64,000 nt of DNA from Toxonevra muliebris (lineage: Eukaryota > Arthropoda > Insecta > Diptera > Pallopteridae). The number at the start of each line of letters is the position of its first letter. Positions within the stretch are counted from its first letter, which is position 1. A program made the translations under genes and the position numbers. The stretch spans positions 56,184,079 through 56,248,078 of the forward strand of contig OY829327.1 in assembly GCA_963691655.1 (NCBI GenBank). Direction: 5' to 3'. Of the stretch, positions 11,222 through 21,532 are shown in pieces. The notes beneath the pieces are model-generated. The model was given only the letters and a program-made list of their open reading frames with translations, was not told the DNA's origin and made no database searches.

Positions 11222-12229
11222 AGTGCGGACACACGAAAGCGATTTTCAGGCAAATTTAGCATTTAGTTGAAATGCGGAACTTCACCATACAAAAACTGTC
11301 GAAAAAATTCTACATTTCAGTTGCATTTTAACGAAATGCAGAAAGTAACTTGCAACCCTCAAACATACGGTTTTTAGACATTTTGGATTTTGTTTTTATA
11401 ATGGCTACTCTTGTAATATTTATTAAGTGAAAAAAATAAAATAATGGAGTCGGAGAGTAACTCATTGCCATTCCTCCAGTTATCCATGATTGGTGTATAA
11501 ATTCTTGGTGTCCAAATCCAATTGAAAGGCTTTTTGATATTCTTCTGGCATCATTGTTCATTCAAAGCCTAATAATTTGAATAATTATTTAATTAGTAAT
11601 GTGAACTGCCAAATTTGGAAGAAACTTGAAGAAATTTTTTTCCAAATTAAAAATATTAAAAAAGAAGAAGAAGGCCTCCTTCTAAGTATATAAACAATTT
11701 TTCAATAAAAAATGTTTTCATCCGATAAACAGATACGGTTCATATTAGATGTCAGAAAATCTGATCAATATGTAATACAATTGTCATAGACGAATGGCAA
11801 AAAGTACATAAGTACGGTAGTCCCTTCCAATAATACTATTCAGTGAAAATAATTGTCTTTGTAATTCTCATTTACTTTACAGTATTTTCACTTACATAGA
11901 TTGTTTAAATTAGGGAACTATCACAAAGATCACTGATGAGGAACCGTAGCTGGTTCCGAAACGATCGTCTGATCTGCTAGTTCTATGAACTTTTTGATAT
12001 TCGTCTGGTATCATTGTTTATTTAAAGCCCAATAATTTTAATAATTATGTAATACAATGTGAACTGCCAAATTTGGAAGAAATTTGTAAAAAATTTTTCC
12101 AAATTAAAAATATTAAGGCAACATTTTTATTTATTTTTATTAACACAAAACACACACAAAAATTCTTCTTCTCCAAACTTATAATCTGTCAAAAAACAAA
12201 TTTGAAATTCCTTTTTTGTCGTGTGTCCA
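11222..12229. mobile_element. Composite TIR element with internal direct duplication
   Basis: The ends are approximate inverted repeats: gtgcggacacacgaaa at the left against the complement of tttgtcgtgtgtccacct at the right. Inside, 11528-11660 and 11990-12120 are diverged direct repeats sharing gtgaactgccaaatttggaa and ccaaattaaaaatatta. They bracket a third sequence (11790-11985) that belongs to another repeat family. Confidence 0.55.
11790..11985. repeat. Copy related to the foldback element at 17 kb
   Basis: It shares the tattcagtgaaaat, ctgtaattct-like and cactgatgaggaacc...gttccgaaacg...cgtctgat blocks with the ends of the 17040-17520 element. It sits between two direct repeats, so it was probably inserted or duplicated there. 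Confidence 0.55.
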
Positions 12230-12874
12230 CCTAAATTTGAGATTCAGAATTTTACTATTATATCGTAAATACGATCAAAGCATTTGCTGGGCTGGAAATA
12301 AAGTTACTTTCTACTTTGAACGATTTTTAATAGTTTTAACTGTTTTTAAAAACTATTGATATCGCGACTCAAGTTCAGTTCTCTGATCCTTTATTGTAAT
12401 TCTGCTTCCTTTTGCCGCTGTTTGTGGATTAAATTAAGCTCGCACGATTTTGTAACATGTTGATAAAGAGAACTGGGATAGTTGCAGCATTAGTACATGA
12501 ATTGTGTAATAGAGTTTTTTTTTTTAAATGAGTTAAGAAATTTTCATGTATGCATTCCAAATCACCGTACATTTTTTCAAGTGTACAGAGCAATCAGCTG
12601 TTACAATTGTCATATTTTTACATAATTTTTTTGTTTGCACTTTTCGTCATTTCGTTGCGTCGGCAATTTTTGTTTCCTTTGTAAAGTAGATTGGAAGTAA
12701 TAGGAATAAGTAGTACTATTGATAAAATAAAATTTTCGCTTTAGAAGCTAAATATTAGTAAAATCCCTTGCTATCAGGATCTGTTAAGATAAAAATTTGC
12801 AGTCAATTAGTTTCATATTCATCATTGTGAATTTTCGCACAGTTTTGCGAAATATTAGTAAATTGTGGGAAAAT

Positions 12875-13627
12875 ATGGAGAGTATATCGAAAATTTGGAT
12901 GGGACCACTGCCTGCTGATTCACCTTACGTTAAACCATTCCGATTATATTATGTTCAAAATGGCAAGGAAAAGAATTGGGATCTGCTGAAGGTGCATGAT
13001 AGTGTTGCAATTGTAATTTTCAACACATCGCGACAGGTTCTCGTTTTTGTACGTCAATTCCGCCCAGGTAAGTAAGAAGATAAAAGAAATGAATATTGAC
13101 TTATTATGCTATTATTTTTAAACAGCTGTATATCATGGAATAGTCACCTCTAGTGGATTTTCAATAGAAAATGCCGATTTAAAAAAGTTCCCCCCACATA
13201 TGGGCGTAACTCTGGAATTATGTGCTGGAATTGTTGATAAAGAGAAGAGTTGGCGTGATATTGCACGGGAAGAAATGCTGGAGGAATGTGGATATAATGT
13301 TTCCATAGAACGCATTGAAGAAGTGCTGACTTATAGGCAATTCCTCTGCTTTAAACTTTTTGTATTATATACATCTAAGAAGTTTGATTTCTTTTTAGAT
13401 CGGGCGTAGGTTCTTCTGGCGCTAAGCAAGTCATGTACTATTGTGAAGTAACCGACGCTGATAAAGAAGCAAGCGGAGGGGGTATCGACGATGAAATAAT
13501 CGAAGTGGTTGAATACTCGTTGGATGAAGCTAAAAAAATGATAGAACAAGGTTCAAATATCAATAGCCCACCCAGTTGTCTATTGGGTATAACATGGTTT
13601 CTAATGAACAAAGCACCAAAAAATTGA
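12875..13627 (+). CDS. NUDT14: NUDT14-like UDP-sugar (UDP-glucose/ADP-ribose) diphosphatase, three exons
   Basis: A cytosolic Nudix hydrolase of the NUDT14 type splits UDP-glucose into UMP and glucose-1-phosphate and also acts on ADP-ribose. Exons 12875-13067, 13126-13336 and 13399-13627 join to 210 aa, close to the family's length of about 220. The start is the ATG at 12875 (MESISKIWMGPL); open sequence upstream lacks an ATG. The Nudix box core EEMLEECGY lies at residues 113-121 after GIVDKEKSW (from 99), with the metal-binding glutamates present. TYR-SGVGSSGAKQ and the acidic GGGIDDEIIEVVEY segment are family features. Intron 1 (13068-13125) is GT-AG. Intron 2 (13337-13398) must be GC-AG: only AG|GCAATT to TTTTTAG|A keeps the frame through TYRSGVG. 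There are no frame breaks. ATTAAA at 13722 is a likely poly(A) signal. The symbol is the human family name. Confidence 0.93.
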
Positions 13628-13721
13628 TACGCTTTTAAAGCTGAAAGTATTGAGGCATGCATGCAAATTTTGATTTATAGCAAATAATATATTATTACAA
13701 TTTCCATAGCCTTATAAAAAC

Positions 13722-13727
13722 ATTAAA
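13722..13727 (+). terminator. Putative NUDT14 poly(A) signal ATTAAA
   Basis: The hexamer is 95 nt past the stop codon at 13627. It is supported by motif and position only. Confidence 0.35.
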
Positions 13728-14479
13728 GAACAACAACAATAGTGCTTGTTATTTTGCTAGCTCTAATAATATTTCTCCATGCATATAAATATGACAAGCT
13801 AATAGCTATAAAAGTTGTAAACTACTTCAGACGGGTATGATAAAAATATTTAGTTTCCTAAAAATTGATTGGGAAGACAGCATGATTTGCTAAAGTAAGG
13901 CGAATTGTATACGAAAACTTTTCATCTAAAACACATTAATTTATATTTAAATTCCACTAAATAAAGTATTGATGAGTTACTGAACACTACTGCACACGCA
14001 GAATAATTATTATTATTAAAATAATAAAATTTTCGTGTTCAAATTTTTGAAAAGTAGGCTCCTAATGGTATTTTTTTGCAGAATCTTATTTGTTATGTAC
14101 ATATGCTAATTTTTTTCTACCAAAATATTGTATAAAATCATAATAAAATAAAGATTACACTATAAAATATTGAGGATATCTATACAAGTATGTATACATA
14201 CATACAAGTTTGTACAGAAATAAATCTAATATCAATCAATCTAAAAATTTTGGACAAAGGCTTACAATTTTCATATCTATACGAGTTGTATGTAAGAACT
14301 AATGACATTTTATTCTGAGTGTTTAGTTTACCATTCGTTTTGTGAAAATGCTAAACATATTTTCAGACCTAGAAAATTTTAAGTCTGATTAAAAGCGACG
14401 CAAATATTGAACTTTGGAATATTGCTCCCTATCCACGGCAACAAGTTTTTATAAATTACCCTATTTAATGAATCCCTTA
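13728..14479. other. Intergenic, nothing recognised
   Basis: AT-rich sequence with runs of tacatacatacaag-type microsatellite near 14190-14210. No coding signal is seen. Confidence 0.4.
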
Positions 14480-15740
14480 TCAGGACCCGCAATTGTGTAG
14501 AGCGTTCTTATGGAGCAATCTGCATGAAATTTACGAAGAGTTCAAAGTATTATGGCCCATACACATTGACGACACTAGTTACATCAAGATTTAGGTTCAC
14601 ATGCTTCGATATATTTACACTGTCCTCTTAGATACTTCGTTAGCGGTTTGCCAATTGACACGAAGTTCTTGGTGAATAGCCAGAGAGGTCAGGGAAAGAT
14701 CTTAAGCTGCGAAGGAAGTGTTTTGGGAATCGTGTAATTTATGATATCATTTAACTTGTCTGAGTATATGCTTATAGGGGAGTGTCGCCAGGGTTTAAGC
14801 ATGTTTGGATTTTTGCTCATAACTTCCGTTGAATGCCGAATTTTTAACTTTACAATATAATTGGATTAATAGTTATGTACATTTACAAAAATCGGAACAC
14901 TGCTGTCAGGGTCGGAGCACTGTACAAAATCAATAAGAAAGGGAGGAATATGCTTGAAAATTAAAGAAAGAGGAAAAATTACAATTGAAAACCGGGAAAA
15001 AAGACATGAAATCAAAATAAAAATCGCTCTGTGTAAATTTTAAGGAAAATTTGATTTTTTTATACACACACTATACGATACGATAAAATGACACCAAAAA
15101 CACTCACCAGTGAAAAAAATGTATTTCCTGACTCAAAACGCATCATTACAACAAAATTTTCCGTGTTCCGACCCTGATTACAAACACTGCTCCGACCCTG
15201 ACAACACACGTCATTTAGCATCGCATCATTTCTAGCATATTCACGTGAAGCAAACACCAGAAATGCTACATATTTCTACTTACTAAACCTTATCGAACAA
15301 TTTAAGTTAACTTACTCTGATTTTATTTTTATTATTTTGAAATTCATGCACTTTTTCTGACATTGTAACTTCACGCTCTGAACTCGAAATGACATGAAAA
15401 GTTTACTGTCGTCATGACAAACAATACTGTATATTAACTTAACGGAAACCAGTGAGATACATCGCAGAAAACGACACTGTCCTGACTTGACAGCACCCCG
15501 ACCATGACGATACTCCCCTACCTTTCCCCGAAAATTCAGCCTCTCCGCAAAAATTTTGACTTTTCAAGCGATACGCACATATTTGTATTATACAATTTAC
15601 CAAGAATTCTCTTTATTCCGTCGATGACATCGTCGAGATAAATGTGACAACATTCTCTTATTTCATCCTTGAGGACATCGTCTATGGCACGTTGAAAAAT
15701 TGCCAAAAGAAAGTCTACAAAACTCAAATTTGCCATTGTT
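14480..15740 (-). pseudogene. Ty3/gypsy LTR-retrotransposon pol fragment, split by a TIR element
   Basis: The minus-strand frame at 15736-15536 reads FQRAIDDVLKDEI and then CHIYLDDVI, the reverse transcriptase catalytic YxDD region, ending in SLEKSKFL. Past the inserted element the same strand (about 14750-14620) reads IPKT, LSGYS and KPLTKYLRGQ in different frames, matching the downstream connection/RNase H boundary of gypsy pol. The fragment is frameshifted and lacks gag, integrase and LTRs. The lower boundary is approximate. Confidence 0.75.
14777..15518. mobile_element. 742-bp TIR element (family T, copy 1) inserted in gypsy pol
   Basis: The left end ggggagtgtcgccagggttt is mirrored by the right end catgacgatactcccc, and both ends are flanked by TA. 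A second copy lies at 27210-28393. The TA duplication and the interrupted gypsy frame show that this is a genuine insertion. It is non-coding, so probably a non-autonomous Tc1/mariner-type element by its TA target. Confidence 0.8.
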
Positions 15741-16043
15741 CACAGAAAAAGCTCAGCATTTTTCTCCTCTATGAATCATCCACTCCCTTTTTGAATGGTA
15801 AAGTCTCATTCGGGTTATCAAATACTTTGGATGGCGTCTAATTATACGATCAACAAGTTCGTCTTCTGGAATTGAATCATCTTGTTGTCATGGAAAAATT
15901 TGGTAAACACAGAAAGTCATTAGTTTTTATGGCCAATTCAACTATTTGGGTCAAAACTCTTGTACATTTTTCGTCTACATAGCATAAAATTTTTAATTTT
16001 AGACAAATTCGGAAACATAAAAATTAAAAAACAAAAACTAAAT
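15741..16043. other. Intergenic, nothing recognised
   Basis: AT-rich spacer between the gypsy fragment and a hairpin MITE. Confidence 0.4.
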
Positions 16044-16208
16044 TGTGTATTAACGAACACAAGGCAGAAGTGAAACTTCTTGTGAACTAAACGAAACACA
16101 AGCAAATTAAATTTTTTACTTCATTGGCTTGTGTTTTTTAATTTCATTTGCTTGTGTTTCGTTTAGTTCACAAGAAATTTCACTTCTGCCTTGTGTTCGT
16201 TAATGCAC
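16044..16208. mobile_element. Foldback/hairpin MITE with about 66-bp nearly perfect arms
   Basis: The arm at 16044-16111 and the inverted arm at 16141-16208 differ at about three positions over some 66 bases. They share ttaacgaacacaaggcagaa and tgaactaaacgaaacacaag. The loop is about 30 nt. This is the most regular hairpin in the window. Confidence 0.85.
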
Positions 16209-17039
16209 AACCAATTTATTTTTTTTGGGATTTATTCTAGAACAAAAATTGAAACTCTGTACCGGTAATGTCGATGACAATTGTAGCGAACTCTTTTTTG
16301 TGTGCGACATCTTCATGTAATTCCTTGGACATTTGCGCCATCTGTGTGTGAAATGTATAACTGCCATAAACTTTAAGATGGCGACGCTACACATTGTTCT
16401 TTCTGCCATAGGCGTGTGTGTATGTAATTAATATGTTTTATTGAATTAAAACTATTTATGAATCGTTTTTACATAGTTTGCTCGTGAATTCAGTTACGGA
16501 ATATTGATATTTAGCCCCTCATGCACATTGCTCGACAAAATTATGTCGCATTGCAAACTTACGCGCGGACGTCACATCCGGTTGGTTTTACTCTAGGACA
16601 AGAGAAAAGTTTTGAAAACTATCACCATCATACAAAAGAACAACAATTAAAGACGGGACATCGTAAAATTTTGTAAAGTTAAGAGACATCAAAGTTAACA
16701 AAATTTTGTATGGCGAGGCTGTGAGCACCCTAAATGTATTTTCTAGAAACATTCATCATACGAAGTAATGGGTGCATTTGCTAAGACACAAAAAGCGAAA
16801 AGTTATTTAAAAATAAAAAAATTATACAATTGCATTTACGATAAACTGTTGCATTATAGCGGAAATTATTTCATTTTTGATTTCGATGTTGTTAATTCGC
16901 TATTGATTTTTATTTTATGATAGTTTTTAGGAGACTATGAAAATTAAATCTAGAGGTTAATTTTCTAAGTCATGACTTAAGTTCATGTTAATTTCGTTAT
17001 TTGATGTTATATATAAGCAGGCTTAATGAACAAATGCAG

Positions 17040-17530
17040 TATAATGTATATAGAGACGGGCAAATCAGACGGCCGTTACGGAATCTGTCACGATTCCTAA
17101 TCAGTGATCTTAGTGATAATTCTTAATCTTTCAATATCCCATATAAGCTACTAATATTTGAAATCAATACCCAGAATTACAGATATGACTCCAAATATCT
17201 TCACTGAATAGAGATATTGAAAGAAATACTATCATGAACTGATCGAATGGGGCCCGTTCAGAAAAAATGACACCTAGAATCATTTTCTCATAAACACACA
17301 CACTCTCTCATGTACTAGACTTTCAAATAACGAACTTTTATGCAGACTGGCTACAATGGGAAAAAAACAACAACATAAGTATATAGAACGGTAGTGGTAG
17401 TTTCTTTCAATATCTCTATTCAGTGAAAATATTTGGAGTCAAATCTGTAATTCTAGGTTGTGATTTCAAATATTAGTAGCTTATATGGGATATTGAAAGA
17501 ATAAGAGTTATCACTAAGGTAAATTTTTAT
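17040..17530. mobile_element. Foldback element with about 124-bp inverted arms
   Basis: Arm 17109-17232 and arm 17395-17519 are inverted copies sharing ctttcaatatcccatataag, ctactaatatttgaaatca and tgaatagagatattgaaaga. The sequence before the left arm (atcagacggccgttacggaa) matches a block of the 11790-11985 repeat. No coding potential. Confidence 0.8.
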
Positions 17531-20500
17531 TTTATTTCGAAATATTGATGACATTTTAACAATTTTCAAGTTATCTTGGAACAAATTGTCATAATCAAGA
17601 AAAGAAATGGTACTTGCATTTTTCCCCCGGTAAAGACACAATTTTTTGTGTATAGTTTATAAATTAAATTTAAAAAAACATCTACACAAAACAAAAACAA
17701 CAAGCGTTGTATTTTTTGTTCTTTTTGTTTCGTTCCTTTTCCTGTTTTACATTCTTCAAACTATTATAATATATAGTCAGTGTTGCTATTAAAAAGTAAG
17801 TAATAAGTAACAAAATTATACTCCTTTTATGAATGGATATTAAAACCTTTTTAACCCGTTCAGTCATGACGTCCTCTACAGAGGGCAAACTTTGACAACT
17901 AATAAATATGTTTTAAGTTTCCTAACCTACTAATAATATTATATATTCAGTTCTGTTAAGTATTTTTCATGTTTTGGGATTACCCAATATTTGAAATTTC
18001 GTATTTATGCTACTTTTTAGAGGTTTTTGCCAATAATTCTAAACTTGTTTGTAAAAGATGAAAGAATATAAAAATCCATCAATTGAAGAAAAAGCGTTAA
18101 CGGATTTTTGTCTATAGCTTCAGAAGTATAATTGTTGCATCTTTAGTAATGGACAAGCAAGAATATGCAGAGGCGTGAAACTTGGTAATGTTAGTTATAG
18201 AAGTGCTAAGTAATCACGAATTTCACGCAAAAGTTATCTATCGACCCCAATTAAAAAGTTTGACTGAAAGGGTTAAGCATGAAGCAAAAATTAAAGTTTC
18301 ATAAAGTCCGGGAAAAATGTTGCCTCTCTGGGACATTTATAAATTAATGAAATATCTAGGATGCCCCGGTAAAAACGGGACATTTGGCAGCATTTCTTCA
18401 TTTTTTAAACAGTTAATCTTAGAAAAATGGACACCACAATGGACTAAAGTAATTAACATGTCCTAGTGTGTGTTAAATGGTGGATTCTTTTAAAAGCTGC
18501 ATGTGCATTTGGATATAAAAAAGCTGGGTGTAATTTAAAATTAATAAATTTTGGAATATCTCACAAGTCGTAGGTAACAGCGAAAACTGCGTGCATCATC
18601 GATATTAGTTTCTGATGTTTTGGCTCGAAGGTATCGGTTGTAGGTTCATACTTTTATCAAATGGTGAATTTAGTGCACACAGTACAATCTAAAATAATTC
18701 GTATCTTTCGTGAACGAGATAAATGCATCTTCAATAATAATGGTTGAATGATGAAAACTTCCTTAAATGATGATGATTATACCCATTGACAAAGTTCATT
18801 GTTTAAGATGTTTTCGGTTTTTACTATTTTTTGTCTCACATGCAGGAAATAAATAACACTGATTACTTTGTGAACAGCAGCCACCACATCAGCAACAACA
18901 ACAACAACGCAAAATGAACATGTTTGCATAAAACTGCAATAAAATTGAAACAATTTTATTAGAATACGACAGATAGATATTGGCAACAATTGTTCAGATA
19001 GATGCGACGGCATGGTGTGTAACAATTGGCAACAGCATGTGTCATTAAACGATCTGCTGCAAGATATTCTTCTTCTTCTTCTATACTGGCTGTTGTTGCT
19101 CATTGTGTACTCACTTAAAGTTAAAACGCTCTGTGCGCACACAACAACACAATAAGACAACAACGTTTGCCAGCAAGCAAACGAACAAGCAAGCAGGCAA
19201 TTTTAAGCCAATAAGGCTATTATCAATTCAGCTCGGCTAATTGGTTTTGAATTTATGGACCTGTGTTAAATATTTATGTCGTCTCCTAGATCCAATACAG
19301 CAACAACAGCAAACACCAGATGCTGTCGAAGCTGCCATAGTAAAAAGATACATTTGCAACGCGAGATCGACTCGAACAATTTTTGGTGGAGCCTCAAAAT
19401 CGCCAACGATCACGATTCATAACCGCCAATATGAACTACTGAAGAGGGAGGCTTTCTCATTTGGAATCGTAGCCAAGGAGAAATCTCAATACTCCCCAAT
19501 GATAGCCCGGCTATTGACGCCTATGCCTAGACGATGAATGGTTGTATGCAATGAAAATCATCAGCAGCAGGAGCAACAAACAGCAAGCGTACATAGCTAC
19601 GTAATTGGCTTTCAATTTGCAGCAAATTGTTGCAAAAGCAACCACAGCTACATCGAACAACAAAAATACAAGCATATATAGATTACATGGGATATAAAGA
19701 TTATGGTTGTTCTTCTTGTTGTTGTAATATAGTATCTACACTTGATATGTTTTTTTCGTTTTTTTTTTTTTTTGAAGTAGTATTAAATGAAATTTGGTAT
19801 GATTTTGTAATTTGATTAAAATGAGGCGTAGTTAAATAAGAAAATAGGAACTTTAGCAAAAATGTTTGATTTTGTTGGGAAGGAGGTTTTTTTTGAGTTT
19901 ATTGGCTATTTTGTTTTATAAAAATTAGGAACTATGAAAATGTGTTGTGCAAATGAGAGTTCTATAGAATAGATAATAACACTGTCTCATAAATATTTCC
20001 CTTTTAAAAATATTTATCTAGGTTCTGAAATTGTGTCATCATTTTAAAAGTTTGCATCTGCTTTTTATTTAACGTAGGTTTAAACTACCCTGCCAACCGA
20101 CGCATTGGCAAAATAGGGAACGCCAACTATAAACAACAACCACATAAATGTAATTTTTCCCCTCTATATTCTACTGAAAGCAATTATGATATTGATGAAT
20201 CGGTCGAAAATCTGCAATACAAAGGAAGGTTGCAACAGACCTATAAGTTACCTGGTCATCACCTTCAAGGGGTTTGGAAGTCTTCTACTATAAAAATATT
20301 AAAAAAAGGAAAAAGGAAATAACCTACGGTTTCTGGAATAATCACTTCACGGAATAAGTTTCTGCTTCTGTCTCTCCTCCTTCATGCAACAACACAATCG
20401 GGAGGACAACATTAAAGAAAACCAACGTGCTAATAGTCTGCCATTTTCGCCTGATGGTTGAATAATCAACCAGTCCGATTTTATTATTTTCCTGGAGAAC

Positions 20501-20757
20501 CTTTGGAATAAATTCTTGTGTTCTTTCTATTTCGACTTTGATGAAAGAAAAAACATTTTTATTTTCCCTCTTTCAATATTTCCCTCCCCAAAGTCGGAAA
20601 AAAGGGAAGTGAAGTCAATACACTCAGGCGAAAAACGGTCTAAAATCAAGAAAAGCGAAAGAAAATAATAGAATATGTATTTTTTTATAATTCAGTTTTT
20701 ATTATCTTTTTATCAAAAAATATTCATTAAATGTAAATACTTATTTCTTACATATGT
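17531..20757. other. Long non-coding stretch, CAA/CAG-rich in the middle
   Basis: No gene is recognised. The part at 18880-19150 and 19290-19660 is rich in CAA/CAG/CTT triplets, typical of dipteran introns and UTRs. A 98-codon plus frame at 19241-19537 and a 128-codon minus frame at 18777-19163 lie there. Neither shows a domain, so I do not call them genes. Confidence 0.4.
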
Positions 20758-20850
20758 TTTAGAGCCTATTAAGAGCCTTTCACATATTACGAAAAGCAAT
20801 TTTTGACCAATTTTGACCCCTCCTCCCATGTTCGTAACACATTGTAACGC
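20758..20850. mobile_element. Half copy of the MITE seen intact at 56761-57025
   Basis: The segment with catattacg, ccaattttgacccctcctcc and gttcgtaacacattgtaacg parallels the left half of the 56761 element (cgcaattttaggctaatttgacccctgtcc and gatcgtaacacttcgtaac). The right half is absent, and Tc1 sequence follows at once. Confidence 0.6.
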
Positions 20851-20854
20851 AGTT

Positions 20855-21180
20855 GATGACCTCAGGTTCTCGGATCTTAACCCTATTGAAAACTTATGGG
20901 AGATTGTCAAGAAGAGGACTGACTGCAGCAACATGTCAAATGTTGATGACTTTTTTGGAATAGTCAAGGATGCATGGAGAAATATTTCAAAGGACATCAT
21001 TAGCAACTTACTTGAGTCTATACCTTGACGATGTAAGACAGTCATTGAGAATAATGGATTTGCCACGAAATATTGATCATTTTTTTTGTAAAATAAAGTA
21101 AATTTTTTTTTTGTTTCAATTGTTTTGTCGCGTTCTGTTCACGTGCTGTTGTACTTTTTTTCAGATTATGTAAATAACAC
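20855..21180 (+). pseudogene. Tc1-type transposase C-terminus and 3' end
   Basis: The frame reads DLNPIENLWEIVKKR, the region holding the third catalytic acid in Tc1 transposases. After an in-frame TGA (21026-21028) it continues RCKTVIENNGFATKY, the usual Tc1 C-terminus. Only about 75 codons survive and the upstream two-thirds of the element are missing. Confidence 0.85.
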
Positions 21181-21530
21181 AGGCCGACAAAATTTTTACC
21201 CATAAGCCAGACTATACTTATCCTAAGGATTTTGACTGAATTCGAATCTGGTCACAAAATTGCTCTATCACGTCAGGATTTCGAGATATCCTAACCTAGA
21301 AGTGCAATATCGTTTTTGCTCATTTTTAAGGTTATGTAGCACGGCCGATACTATTTTCTTTCAAAAATTATTGATAGCATCTTAAAGTACTAGTCTTCCT
21401 CTTCAAATAACGTTGAGTTTGCTCAAATATCTTTTTTTTTCGCTGAAATATTGCATTTCGATGAGCAATTATTTTGTCGCGTTCTGTTCATGTGCTGTTG
21501 TACTTTTTTTTCAAATTATATAAATAATCT
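21104..21530. repeat. Direct repeat of a 60-bp Tc1-end segment
   Basis: The phrase attgttttgtcgcgttctgt, followed by tcacgtgctgttgtactttt, occurs at about 21118-21165. It recurs at about 21467-21515 with few changes, each copy followed by a similar attatntaaataa tail. The roughly 290 nt between them are non-coding. Confidence 0.75.
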
Positions 21531-21532
21531 TT

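Noticed and set aside
12797..12874. Upstream in-frame extension of NUDT14 by 26 codons
   Set aside because: It begins with TTG, is AT-rich and unlike the family. The ATG at 12875 gives the conserved N-terminus.
18777..19537. 128-codon minus and 98-codon plus frames in CAA-rich DNA
   Set aside because: Low-complexity Gln/Cys/Val-rich translations, no domain, and opposite strands both open.
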